Shown: positions 22,348 through 30,050 of the stretch, one piece after another
Layout: each line of letters begins with the position of its first letter
Numbering within the stretch: the first letter of the stretch is position 1
Origin: Kiritimatiellia bacterium
GTDB taxonomy: Bacteria > Verrucomicrobiota > Kiritimatiellia > RFP12 > JAAYLN01
Assembly (NCBI GenBank): GCA_017962605.1
Contig: JAGCUY010000168.1
Span: 1 to 40,093 of the forward strand
Direction: 5' to 3'
DNA: 40,093 nucleotides
Program-made: the position numbers and the translations under genes
The notes under the pieces: generated by a model
The model's database searches: none
What the model was told of the DNA's origin: nothing
The model's input: only the letters and a program-made list of their open reading frames with translations

Positions 22348-25300
22348 CTACTCGTCGAAGATCTTGAAGTACTGGATGAAGAAGGGGTAGTTGCCATCGG
22401 CGTCCGGCTCGGTGTCGCGCCAAATCTGGGCGAAAGCCGTGCGGGAGGCGAGAGTGGTGCCGAGGTCGTTGCGGACATCGGAGCGGCCGAAGAACGGGGT
22501 GAAGGCCTCGCCTCGGATAAGGAGGGAGATGTTCAGGCCGCGGTCTGTGAAAAGCCCGCAGGTGTTGCGGATGACGGCCTCGCGCCCCTGGTTGCTGTCG
22601 GAGTAAACGCCGTGGTCTTTGAAACTTTGGGAAATGTCCTCGTAGTAGTCTTCGTTGTCGGGATTGCTGTCCTTGTCGGTGTCGTATAGCCAGCCGATGT
22701 CGGAGAGGTTCTGGGCGATGCCGTCATTGTATTGGAGTTCCAGCGCGGCGCGTAGCGACTTGACAAATAGGTCAGTTTCCTTGAAGTTATTCACATTGTT
22801 GTCCTCGCTCAGGCATTCTGAAGCATCGCCGATGTCATCGAAAATCATGTCATTGAGGGTGACATCGTTGAATATTGAGGCCATGGCGAGGTTGTCGCTG
22901 CTGTTGATGTTGACGAGGCCGCGCCTTGGCTTGTAGCTGGAGGAGAAGAAGTCGAGGACGCGGTGGAAGGGCTTGCTGTAGAGGTTGTCTTTGCCGCTGG
23001 AATTAGGAGCGCTATCCCTGTAAGGAATGGCGTTGAAAGTGGAAATCGTCCTGTTGACCTTGTCAAGGTTGCAGTTGCGGTCGTCGTCGCACTCGTAATC
23101 GAAGCCGAAGAGGCGGATGGTGGCATACGGCCCAATGGGGAGGAAGCCGAGTTCGCCAACGGAGTCGAGGCCGTTGTTGCGGACATGGAGGGAGTGGAAC
23201 TGCTGGAAGAAGCCGTCGATGGACAGGTATCCAGACTCCTGCTTGTTGCGGCGGATGCCGTCGCGGATGCCGGGGAAGGCCCTGACGGCATCCTCGTCGG
23301 TGAGGAGAAAACGCTGTAAGAGAGAGTATCCGGGGCGGCGCTCGCCTTCGCCATCTTCGCCCTCAAGCTGGGCGTCAAAAGTGAAGTAGCCGAAGAAATA
23401 CTCGCTGTCTTTTCTAAATTCATCAACCATGTCATAGAATTTTTGGTTGCCTTGTTCGGTCTTCGCCTGGGCTTGGATGATGTCGCTATAGAAATCCTTG
23501 GCGCTAGCGGCCCTGGAGTCTTCAGGCTCGAAGTTCTTGAAGTTAAAAGCTGTGAACTTTTCAGGGTGCGCGGTGGCGAAGGTCGCCCATGATCCGCCGC
23601 CGCCGAAGTCGTTGTGGGAGGTGACGGTGGAACGAGGCGTGAATTCGTCATTGACAAGCTCTTCGGCGGCGGATGCGCAGGAGAAGGCCGGGTCAATCAT
23701 CTCACCCCAAACAATAAGGTTGATTACCCTTCTCTGGAGGATGTAAGAGGGGTCGTTTTGCGCCGAAGTCTCGGCCATATTAAGCGTGGGGAAGGCGCGT
23801 CCAATTGGCTCCGAATAGCATTTGTCCTGCGTGAAATCCAGTCCTTCGTCTTCCGATTCAATGCGAGAGGTGAGCCAGATGCCGACATCGGGTTCTTCGT
23901 AGGTTTCCCTTAGTGCGGGAACGCGGTGGATGACGGTGTTCCCATCCTTTGCCAGACCTGTCGCGCCGACATAGATAAGTTCCGGGAAGGGGAATTTTTC
24001 ATTCTTGTCATCCTCGTCAGTTGGATCAGTGATGATCTTGTTCTTTGCCAGGAAGACCGCATTGGAGATGACCATGTTGTTCTTGGGATGGAAGCAGAGC
24101 GGGCCGTCGCCGAAAGTCCATGCGTTCTCCTTTGAGCGGAAGATTATGCCGCCTTCTCCGGTGTCTGGATCCAGTTCGATTTCGGTGTCATCCTCAAACT
24201 GGATTCCCTGGGCGGCCTCGACAAGGGCTTCCCAGACCTCTCCATTGTCGCATTGGAGAAGGAAGCCAAGCTTGGCCTCGATGTTCTTGTCCATGATGGA
24301 TTCGTAGGCTTCGGAATTCTCATTGGCGGCATTGCGGTTGGCGAATATGACCTTGCCGTTGAATTCGACGCCATAGATGGCGCGGTCACCGGCAAAGACC
24401 GAGCGTTGCTGGGTTTTAGGAGACCCGTCTTCGTTGTAGCCTATGGTTATGGTGGCGTTGGTGGCGACATCCTCGCGGTAAATCTTAATGGTGGCGAGAA
24501 AACCGTTGAAGAGAGGGGTGTTTTCCGTGGCGGGGCGGGCGTATGCCTCGTATTCCTCGTCTCCCTTGAGGCTGTGGTCGGGGGCGAGCGGTTCGGGGTA
24601 GTCGTCATCGTCGATATAGTCCACAAGGCCGAGGTAGGCCCAGAGCGCCTGCTCAGTCACGCCGTCTTCAGGGGTCTTGGCCTTGTATGCGGCGAGGGTG
24701 TAGGCGGGGGCTGTGCCACCGCAGACGGTGCATTTCTTGTCGGTGCATGCGCTGTCCTTGATGGCCTCATGCTCAAAGCCGTATGAGGACTTGTTTAGAC
24801 CGGCCAGCTTGAATGCGGTGATGATGGCGGCCTTGTGCCTGCGGAGGGAGTCGATATGGTTCTGCGAACCGTCGCCGGCGATGCAGATCCTGTCGATGAA
24901 GGGGAATTTAGCCTCGCGATAGGTCTTGTCGTAGAGATCCGCGGGGATGTCGTTGGTGGGCATCCTGCCGACAGGGGAGAAGTTGAAGGCAGAGTAGGCG
25001 GCGCCGTTGGCGAAAGGCGTTGCGTTCTCCAGGTTCTCGCCCTGGGCGCCAGTCGTGAACTCGTTTGCCCTGATGATTTCGGCGATGGTTTCAAAACTAC
25101 GGCCCTTGTTTTTGTCCTTAAACTTGTCGCCATTCCCGTATGCCTTCTTGAAGAGGCCTTCGACGGGATGGATTTCGGCGGCGGATGCGCCGTGACCACG
25201 GTCAAGGGCGTCGCCCTCCTTGCAGAGCGCGGGGATGTCAAGATAGCCGGAAGTGTTGAAAGCGAGGAATGCGTAGCGGCCGACAATGTTGTTCATGTTG

Positions 25301-25959
25301 ACGGCGTTGGTGCCGGCGGTCATGGGAACCCATTCCGGGGCGATTGCGTCGTAGTCATAAGTGGGGAAAGTTGGGGGCCAGGTTTTGTCGTCGGCATCCT
25401 CATAATATTCGGCGTATGCGCGATGGCGGATGCCGTAAGGGAGGAAGTATTGCAATTGGCCGCTCAAAATGCGGGCGACGGCGCGGCGCTTCTTGTATTC
25501 GTCCTTAATGATATTGTGGTCAACGGATCCAAAGGTGTCCTTCCAGAAGAAGACATCCCTTTTGTCGGCTGCGGCACCTGAGGAATCAAGAGGGAGCGTG
25601 GGATCCGTGGTGTATTTCCACATGGGGTTGTAGCGATCAGGAGCGGGCAGCCCATCGGGCTTGTGATTGTTGTCGCCAGCATCCCAATGGGGCCACTTCG
25701 AGTCGCCGATATCGTAGTTGATTGCGGCGATGGCGCTGGCCAGGGTTGACTTTGCGAACTGGCGCGCCATGATGGTGTTGCGGGCGTTGGCGGACGAGGC
25801 GCGCTCGATGCGCATCATGATGGCGAAGGTGACGCTGCTGATAAGCAAAAGGGAGATAAGGCCGAGGACGATGACGAGGGCCATGCCATCCCGGCGGCGC
25901 TGGGCGCCGCCGAGTGGAGAATGGAAAATGGAAAATGGAAATTTGAAAGTATGCTTCAT
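22348..25959 (-). CDS. Very large PilX-like prepilin-type protein
   Basis: A 1203-residue protein ending the pseudopilin cluster. ATG 25959 follows AAGGAGA. Residues 1-25 form a prepilin-like leader (MKHTFKFPFSIFHSPLGG ... RRRDG). Next is a hydrophobic helix MALVIVLGLISLLLISSVTF resembling the N-terminus of PilX/GspK-type minor pilins, where a Met rather than Phe follows the Gly. The remaining ~1150 residues are predicted extracytoplasmic and Asp/Glu/Asn-rich, with a CTDKKCTVCGG cysteine cluster (about 440) and no domain I recognise. GspK is about 300 residues, so this is roughly four times larger. As last gene after six smaller pseudopilins it could be a tip or cargo protein; that is inference. 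The leader matches that of the pseudopilin at 28504-29139. Confidence 0.75.
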   Translation of the reverse strand: MKHTFKFPFSIFHSPLGGAQRRRDGMALVIVLGLISLLLISSVTFAIMMRIERASSANARNTIMARQFAKSTLASAIAAINYDIGDSKWPHWDAGDNNHKPDGLPAPDRYNPMWKYTTDPTLPLDSSGAAADKRDVFFWKDTFGSVDHNIIKDEYKKRRAVARILSGQLQYFLPYGIRHRAYAEYYEDADDKTWPPTFPTYDYDAIAPEWVPMTAGTNAVNMNNIVGRYAFLAFNTSGYLDIPALCKEGDALDRGHGASAAEIHPVEGLFKKAYGNGDKFKDKNKGRSFETIAEIIRANEFTTGAQGENLENATPFANGAAYSAFNFSPVGRMPTNDIPADLYDKTYREAKFPFIDRICIAGDGSQNHIDSLRRHKAAIITAFKLAGLNKSSYGFEHEAIKDSACTDKKCTVCGGTAPAYTLAAYKAKTPEDGVTEQALWAYLGLVDYIDDDDYPEPLAPDHSLKGDEEYEAYARPATENTPLFNGFLATIKIYREDVATNATITIGYNEDGSPKTQQRSVFAGDRAIYGVEFNGKVIFANRNAANENSEAYESIMDKNIEAKLGFLLQCDNGEVWEALVEAAQGIQFEDDTEIELDPDTGEGGIIFRSKENAWTFGDGPLCFHPKNNMVISNAVFLAKNKIITDPTDEDDKNEKFPFPELIYVGATGLAKDGNTVIHRVPALRETYEEPDVGIWLTSRIESEDEGLDFTQDKCYSEPIGRAFPTLNMAETSAQNDPSYILQRRVINLIVWGEMIDPAFSCASAAEELVNDEFTPRSTVTSHNDFGGGGSWATFATAHPEKFTAFNFKNFEPEDSRAASAKDFYSDIIQAQAKTEQGNQKFYDMVDEFRKDSEYFFGYFTFDAQLEGEDGEGERRPGYSLLQRFLLTDEDAVRAFPGIRDGIRRNKQESGYLSIDGFFQQFHSLHVRNNGLDSVGELGFLPIGPYATIRLFGFDYECDDDRNCNLDKVNRTISTFNAIPYRDSAPNSSGKDNLYSKPFHRVLDFFSSSYKPRRGLVNINSSDNLAMASIFNDVTLNDMIFDDIGDASECLSEDNNVNNFKETDLFVKSLRAALELQYNDGIAQNLSDIGWLYDTDKDSNPDNEDYYEDISQSFKDHGVYSDSNQGREAVIRNTCGLFTDRGLNISLLIRGEAFTPFFGRSDVRNDLGTTLASRTAFAQIWRDTEPDADGNYPFFIQYFKIFDE
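25896..25945 (-). repeat. Hairpin plus heptad repeat in the leader of the giant prepilin-like gene
   Basis: A palindrome with a 9-bp stem (CGGCGGCGC-TGG-GCGCCGCCG, 25893-25913) is followed by GAGTGGAGAATGGAAAATG and further 7-base units. Bases 25896-25930 are identical to 29076-29110 in the leader of another prepilin gene (35 bases). Confidence 0.85.
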
Positions 25960-26006
25960 CTGGTTCTCCTTGATTCTAGGTGCGGGCTGCCCCATCCGCA
26001 TTTGAA

Positions 26007-26041
26007 CATTTCTCATTTTACATTTTCAATTCTACATTCGT
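26007..26041. repeat. Short heptad repeat array upstream of the giant prepilin-like gene
   Basis: CATTTCT, CATTTTA, CATTTTC, AATTCTA, CATTCG in series with period 7. Confidence 0.7.
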
Positions 26042-26046
26042 TCTGC

Positions 26047-26487
26047 CTAGGGGTTCAGCGTTTCGCGCACCGGGAGGGCGACGGTGGTTTCAAAGGCGGT
26101 CTTGTTGCGATCCTGGCTGCCGGTGCTTCTGACAGAATCAAAGGTCAGCCTGTAAGGGGTGCCCCAGGGGTCTTTGAAGTCTTCTGTTCCTGTGAAGTTG
26201 AGAAACACGACACCGTATTCGTTGTCGGCGTCCTTGGCGTCAAAGATGGGCCTTAGGTTCGAAACAGTCGTGTCAACGGTTCGGCCATCGACGCGCCTGG
26301 GCCATTTGCCGTATGTCGAGTAATACTGTTCCCATGCGGATACAAGCTGGCGGAGTTGCGCCTCGCACTTGGCGCGGCGGGCCATTACGCGGGCGCGGGA
26401 AATTGCGCCGAATGAAGCCATCATCAGGAGGGCGATGATTGTGATGACGGTGAGGAGTTCTGGGAGGGTGAAGCCGTTTTTTTTCAT
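26047..26487 (-). CDS. Type II secretion GspG-like pseudopilin
   Basis: A 146-residue pseudopilin with a five-residue leader (MKKNG) and the methylation-site helix FTLPELLTVITIIALLMMASF, keeping Glu at +5. The globular part shows the GspG pattern: AKCEAQLRQLVSAWEQYYSTYGKWP (helical stalk extension), then EDFKDPWGTPYRLTFDS, the DPWGxPY signature of major pseudopilins. It is the shortest and most canonical pseudopilin here, so it may form the pseudopilus shaft. SD GGGAGG precedes the ATG, and the gene overlaps the upstream pseudopilin by four bases. The first codons contain eight consecutive A residues (ATG followed by A8), a possible slippage site. Confidence 0.85.
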   Translation of the reverse strand: MKKNGFTLPELLTVITIIALLMMASFGAISRARVMARRAKCEAQLRQLVSAWEQYYSTYGKWPRRVDGRTVDTTVSNLRPIFDAKDADNEYGVVFLNFTGTEDFKDPWGTPYRLTFDSVRSTGSQDRNKTAFETTVALPVRETLNP

Positions 26488-27101
26488 TTTTTGCCTCCCA
26501 CGTAGATGTTGTCAGAGGTGCGGTTCCAGTTGCCGTCGGGGCCTGCGGACTCGCCTGTCACCGACGATGCGCTGCTCGACCCCGTGTAAGAGGCGTTGAT
26601 GGTGACGTATGTCGGGAACCTGGAATTCCCCTCAATGGTGTATTTCACGTTTATCGGGTTGCTGGGAGTTGCGGTGTGCTGGCTTTCGTTCGACACCTTC
26701 TTCAACTTGAAAGAGCCATCATTGTCGGCCACGATGGTTCCCTTGACAATCCTTTTCCCGGCGCTGTCGTATGAAATCAGCTGAACGGCCGTGGCGCCTT
26801 TTTCCTCATTGCCGTCCGCATCGTACCCGGCCGTCCCCGTTGATGCGAGGAAGGAAATACCCGAGGTAGTGAACTTAATGTCGCTGTCGCTGATGCCGTA
26901 TGAGTTTGTCACGGCAAGGGAGAGGTCGCGGACAATCATGCCCATGGCATTACGCAGCGAGGCCTGGCCTTTGACGCGGTCGGTGCCTGACTGGAAGGCG
27001 GCGCTCTGCTGCTGGAAGACCATTGAAACCATCACCACGATTACCAGGAGGATGGCCGTGGAGATGAGGATTTCAATAAGGGAGAAACCTTTTTTTCCCA
27101 T
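26484..27101 (-). CDS. Pseudopilin, GspJ/PilW-like
   Basis: A 205-residue prepilin-type protein with a short leader (MGKKG) and methylation helix FSLIEILISTAILLVIVVMVS with Glu at +5. The pattern FQQQSAAFQSGTDRVKGQASLRNAMGMIVRDLSLAV, a long helix leading into a beta-rich domain, resembles GspJ/PilW minor pseudopilins. It starts in a one-base overlap with the preceding pseudopilin stop (TAATG) and overlaps the GspG-like gene by four bases, so the three are translationally coupled. Minor pseudopilins of this type prime pseudopilus assembly. The exact class (J or W) is a pattern-level judgement. Confidence 0.8.
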   Translation of the reverse strand: MGKKGFSLIEILISTAILLVIVVMVSMVFQQQSAAFQSGTDRVKGQASLRNAMGMIVRDLSLAVTNSYGISDSDIKFTTSGISFLASTGTAGYDADGNEEKGATAVQLISYDSAGKRIVKGTIVADNDGSFKLKKVSNESQHTATPSNPINVKYTIEGNSRFPTYVTINASYTGSSSASSVTGESAGPDGNWNRTSDNIYVGGKK

Positions 27102-27739
27102 TAGACGCCTCCTTCCATGATTTTATCCAGGCTTGGATTGAAAATCAAATCGAGGGTGAACGGCGTGTTCATGAAAGGGTCGCCGTCGCGGCGGTCCGTG
27201 ACCCAAATCGCGATGCGCCGGATTCGGTGGTTCTTGTTTCTGCTTTTATTAGATATCGGGTCAAAAGCGATCGGGGTCTCAATGGGTGCGACTTGGATGA
27301 CATAGCGCATGTTGCCGCGCCTTGTAAGGTATTCCTCAATGACAATCTCATCCGTGCGGAGAATTTCAACTGTCTTTGAGGAACTTTCGCTTAACTTGGA
27401 CTTGTATGTCTTGAAGTTTGTGCTTATGCTTCTGGGGTTGGAGCTTTCGACGCCAACCTTGATGTCATTGAAGGCTTTTGAAATGAACTTTTTGTTGTCG
27501 TTCCAGTCATCCCAGTCCGTAATTTCGGCGGCGTTGGCCTCTACCCTGGCAAGGACGTCAAGGGCGAACATTGTCTGGGCGGAATCGGAAATGGCGTTGG
27601 CCTCCATGCGAAGTCCGACGGGGAAGAAAGAAAGGAGGCCGCCGACGGCGGAGGCAAAGAGCAGCATGACCATGCTGATCTCTACCAGCGTGAAGCCCGA
27701 GGATTTGTTTTTGTGATGGAAGTTGCTCATAATTCTCAT
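27101..27739 (-). CDS. Pseudopilin, GspI/PilV-like
   Basis: A 212-residue prepilin-type protein with leader MRIMSNFHHKNKSSG, then FTLVEISMVMLLFASAVGGLLSFFPVG with the conserved Glu at +5. The 'VEISMVMLLFA..VGGLLSFFPVGL' arrangement followed by ADVLARVEANA-like helices resembles GspI/PilV/Verru_Chthon-type minor pilins. ATG 27739 lies four bases after the upstream stop; a second ATG at 27730 (MSNFHHKNK) is an equally possible start, and neither has a strong SD. Its stop overlaps the next pseudopilin start by one base. It probably forms a minor pseudopilin complex with its two downstream neighbours. Confidence 0.8.
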   Translation of the reverse strand: MRIMSNFHHKNKSSGFTLVEISMVMLLFASAVGGLLSFFPVGLRMEANAISDSAQTMFALDVLARVEANAAEITDWDDWNDNKKFISKAFNDIKVGVESSNPRSISTNFKTYKSKLSESSSKTVEILRTDEIVIEEYLTRRGNMRYVIQVAPIETPIAFDPISNKSRNKNHRIRRIAIWVTDRRDGDPFMNTPFTLDLIFNPSLDKIMEGGV

Positions 27740-27743
27740 CTTT

Positions 27744-28514
27744 TTACAAGGAGATGTCCTTGCCCTTGCTCAAAGCTCCGCTCCCGACGGTCTCTTTGAC
27801 TGTAATTACGGCGGAATTGGCTTTCTCGGTTGTGCCATCGGGTGTGAACACGAACCAGAAAGAGTCGTCCTTCTTTTCGCCGCCGGACTTGTGCGCGTAA
27901 GAGAAGTTCTTGGGCATCGTCTGGCGCTCGGCTATTTCAAAACCGTATGCGGAGCCAGAGGGCCAAGAGGCTGAATTAATGGCGGTGGGGTCATCGCTTG
28001 ACCGCTCGATGGTGGTGGAGGAGTAATAGTATTTGTTCCCCTTGCCATCGGCAGAGGCGTCTCCGCCATTGTTAATCTCCTTCTCGAAGTCTATCCTATG
28101 CTGCGCGGTATTGGAGTTTGAGCGGGAGATTTTGCCAACGGTGAAGGTCTTGCCTGTGTTGAAATTGAAGACGGTCAGGACATTGAAGCCGGAGTCAACC
28201 AGGGCGACATCGGAGAACTTGTCCACAATGCTTTGCGAACTGGTGGAGAAGACTGTTCCCGCAGCCTGGAAGATGGAAGCGGAGAAGACACCCTCCTCGT
28301 CTGGGGCGAAGAGGACGGCGGTCCTGCGGCCGTCCATGCAGGCGCGCTGACGGGCATATTCCATGACGTTCTGCGGGATTTGCAGCGCGGCGTTGGCAGA
28401 GGCGCCGCGGCGCATGCCGAAGCCGCTGGCAACGACAATGGTGGTTAGCATGACCATGACGGCCATGACCGAAAGCATCTCAATGAGGGTGAAGCCAGCT
28501 CTCCTAGTAGCCAT
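27744..28514 (-). CDS. Pseudopilin, GspH/FimT-like
   Basis: A 256-residue prepilin-type protein. The leader MATRRAG is followed by FTLIEMLSVMAVMVMLTTIVVAS with Glu at +5. NVMEYARQRACMDGRRTAVLFAPDE is the helix-to-beta transition typical of GspH/FimT pseudopilins, followed by a beta-rich domain. The start overlaps the 3' end of the upstream pseudopilin by 11 bases, and GAGGAC is a possible ribosome-binding site within that gene. The gene ends four bases before the GspI-like gene. The order H-I-J-G here resembles type II secretion operons, although no GspC, D, E, L or M is present in the window. Confidence 0.8.
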   Translation of the reverse strand: MATRRAGFTLIEMLSVMAVMVMLTTIVVASGFGMRRGASANAALQIPQNVMEYARQRACMDGRRTAVLFAPDEEGVFSASIFQAAGTVFSTSSQSIVDKFSDVALVDSGFNVLTVFNFNTGKTFTVGKISRSNSNTAQHRIDFEKEINNGGDASADGKGNKYYYSSTTIERSSDDPTAINSASWPSGSAYGFEIAERQTMPKNFSYAHKSGGEKKDDSFWFVFTPDGTTEKANSAVITVKETVGSGALSKGKDISL

Positions 28515-29139
28515 AGGACTTGTCCTCCTCGTTTATGTAGCCGGCGTCGAAGGAGTCCGGCCCGACCTCGCATTCATCGGTGTCGAAGCAAATCCAGACG
28601 ATGAAGGGGGCCGCTTTGTTGTTGCGCTTCATGGCGTAGTAGAGACTGTGGCCGGTAGTGCCGCTTGCGCTGGAAAGGGGAGTCACCGCTTCGCCGGCCC
28701 CCTTGGCGGTATAGACGGAGGTCTCGTCGATGAAGCGGATGTCGTCGGGGTTGCCTTGGCGATTGCCCACGCGGAGGGCGTCGAAGATTTCGTAGTTGTC
28801 CTTCTCCCACTTATACCAGTAATAACCGTTGTAGGCGTTGGTGTTCTCGCGCTTGCTCTTCGTCTGGCTGGAGGCTTCTTGCCTTGAGACTGGCCAGCAC
28901 TGGTATTCGGTGCGGTAGCGCTGGAGTGCCACGCTTAGGGTTTCGCGGGTGATTTTCGAGCGGCGTTCCCGCGAGGTCTGGAGAAGCATGCGCGAAGAAC
29001 CGATGATGATGGTGCCAAGGATGCCGATTACGGAAATCACCACCAGGAGTTCGATGAGCGTGAAGCCCGCGCGATGGCGCTGGGCGCCGCCGAGTGGAGA
29101 ATGGAAAATGTAAAATGGAGAATTGGAAGTTTGCTTCAT
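28504..29139 (-). CDS. Pseudopilin with long repeat-derived leader
   Basis: A 211-residue prepilin-type protein. SD AGGA precedes ATG 29139. The leader is long (25 residues, MKQTSNSPFYIFHSPLGG ... HRAG), then FTLIELLVVISVIGILGTIIIGS with Glu at +5. TRETLSVALQRYRTEYQCWPVSRQE matches the GspG-like stalk with a Trp-Pro turn, followed by an unrecognised domain with a late CFDTDECEVGPDSFD, close to the calcium-loop style ends of GspG. The leader shares 35 identical bases and most of its residues with the leader of the 1203-residue protein, and is encoded by a hairpin plus heptads. The stop overlaps the next pseudopilin by 11 bases. Confidence 0.82.
   Translation of the reverse strand: MKQTSNSPFYIFHSPLGGAQRHRAGFTLIELLVVISVIGILGTIIIGSSRMLLQTSRERRSKITRETLSVALQRYRTEYQCWPVSRQEASSQTKSKRENTNAYNGYYWYKWEKDNYEIFDALRVGNRQGNPDDIRFIDETSVYTAKGAGEAVTPLSSASGTTGHSLYYAMKRNNKAAPFIVWICFDTDECEVGPDSFDAGYINEEDKSYGY
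29076..29135 (-). repeat. Hairpin plus heptad repeat in prepilin leader
   Basis: GGCGC-TGG-GCGCC (29076-29088) followed by GAGTGGAGAATGGAAAATG and more 7-base units. Bases 29076-29110 are identical to 25896-25930. The repeat encodes the segment upstream of the prepilin cleavage Gly. Confidence 0.85.
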
Positions 29140-29164
29140 TGGTTGTCCTGCAAGATAAGTGAGT

Positions 29165-29291
29165 GGTGATCTGGAATCGGGAATTTAAGATTTAAGATTT
29201 GAAATCTAGGATTTGAAATTTGAAATTTGATATTTAAGATTTAACATTTGAGATTTGAGATTTGAAATTTGGGATTTGAGATTTGAGATTA
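29165..29291. repeat. Degenerate heptad repeat array between pseudopilin genes
   Basis: About 17 units of the type GATTTAA, GATTTGA, AATCTAG, AATTTGA, GATTTGG, in clear 7-base register. The array fills the only sizeable gap inside the pseudopilin run and has no gene. Confidence 0.9.
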
Positions 29292-29298
29292 TTACCTC

Positions 29299-30018
29299 CT
29301 ACCAGGCGACGAGGAACTTCGAGCCGTATTTTTTCATTTCGTTGAACTTCTTCCCCGCCGAGGACATTGCAAGCGCCGAACCGGTAACCTTTTTGCCAGT
29401 CACGGGATTTTCAACGGTTCCTTCGAGGTCGAAATCAAGCGTGAAGTAGATTTGGTTCTTCCAGCGGTCGATGATGCCGGTGCCGTTGTAGGAGTAGTTT
29501 CCGGACGAGCCAGTGCGCTCCACCTCCTTTTCGGAGGTTTCAAAATAGACAATTGAATTGGGAACTGGCTTGGAGATGTCAAATTCACCCTTCTTGTTGT
29601 TAAAATACTGGGTGTTGAGAAGGGCGCCGATGTTATAGGGACTGGCGACGAAAATGTCGCCGGCCTTGTCGTGGAACTTGCTCCTGTCCGGGAACTTGCC
29701 CTGATCCATCAGGTAGGTCTGCCAGGCGCTGACCAGCTGGCGGACGGTGTCCAGCGAATGAGTGCGGTAGGCGGTGCGGCGCGCGCCGGAGATGGCCGCC
29801 GAAGAGACACCCATCAGGAGAGAGAGGATAAGCACGACGGCAATCATCTCGACCATGGTGAACCCAGCGGAGGAAGAAGCCTTTCGCGAGGAAGCGGATT
29901 TTCGCGAGGAAGCGGCATTTCGCGCAAGACTGCGCGACCCCGGCGAGGACGCCGGGGTGCAAAACCCAGAGGGCGGGGTGCAAGACATGGGGGATTGGGG
30001 GTTGGAATATTGCCTCAT
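29299..30018 (-). CDS. Pseudopilin with 52-residue repeat-encoded leader
   Basis: A 239-residue prepilin-type protein. ATG 30018 has AGGAGA upstream; an open extension to 30204 would run into the neighbouring gene and is rejected. Residues 1-52 form an exceptionally long leader (MRQYSNPQSPMSCTPPSGFC ... ASSRK repeats ... SSSAG), then FTMVEMIAVVLILSLLMGVSSA with Glu at +5. DTVRQLVSAWQTYLMDQGKFPD is the GspG-like stalk; the remainder is beta-rich. Leader segment CTPASSPGSRSLARNAASS is shared with the next gene and encoded by a two-hairpin element. An 18-base tandem duplication (29882-29917) adds the ASSRK repeats. Ordinary prepilin leaders are 5-15 residues. Confidence 0.82.
   Translation of the reverse strand: MRQYSNPQSPMSCTPPSGFCTPASSPGSRSLARNAASSRKSASSRKASSSAGFTMVEMIAVVLILSLLMGVSSAAISGARRTAYRTHSLDTVRQLVSAWQTYLMDQGKFPDRSKFHDKAGDIFVASPYNIGALLNTQYFNNKKGEFDISKPVPNSIVYFETSEKEVERTGSSGNYSYNGTGIIDRWKNQIYFTLDFDLEGTVENPVTGKKVTGSALAMSSAGKKFNEMKKYGSKFLVAW
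29906..29962 (-). repeat. Two-hairpin element D, copy 1 (prepilin leader)
   Basis: CGCGCA-AGAC-TGCGCG is followed directly by CCCCGGCG-AGGA-CGCCGGGG and TGCAA. This 57-base segment is identical to 30955-31011. Tandem 18-base units (TTTCGCGAGGAAGCGG plus two bases) at 29882-29917 overlap its right end on the coding strand. Confidence 0.9.
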
Positions 30019-30050
30019 GGGTTCTCCTGCGCAGTTGGTGATTTGAAATT

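Noticed and set aside
29140..29298. Regular short repeats as a possible CRISPR array
   Set aside because: The units are 7 bases, contiguous and degenerate. There are no 25-40 base repeats, no unique spacers and no cas genes.
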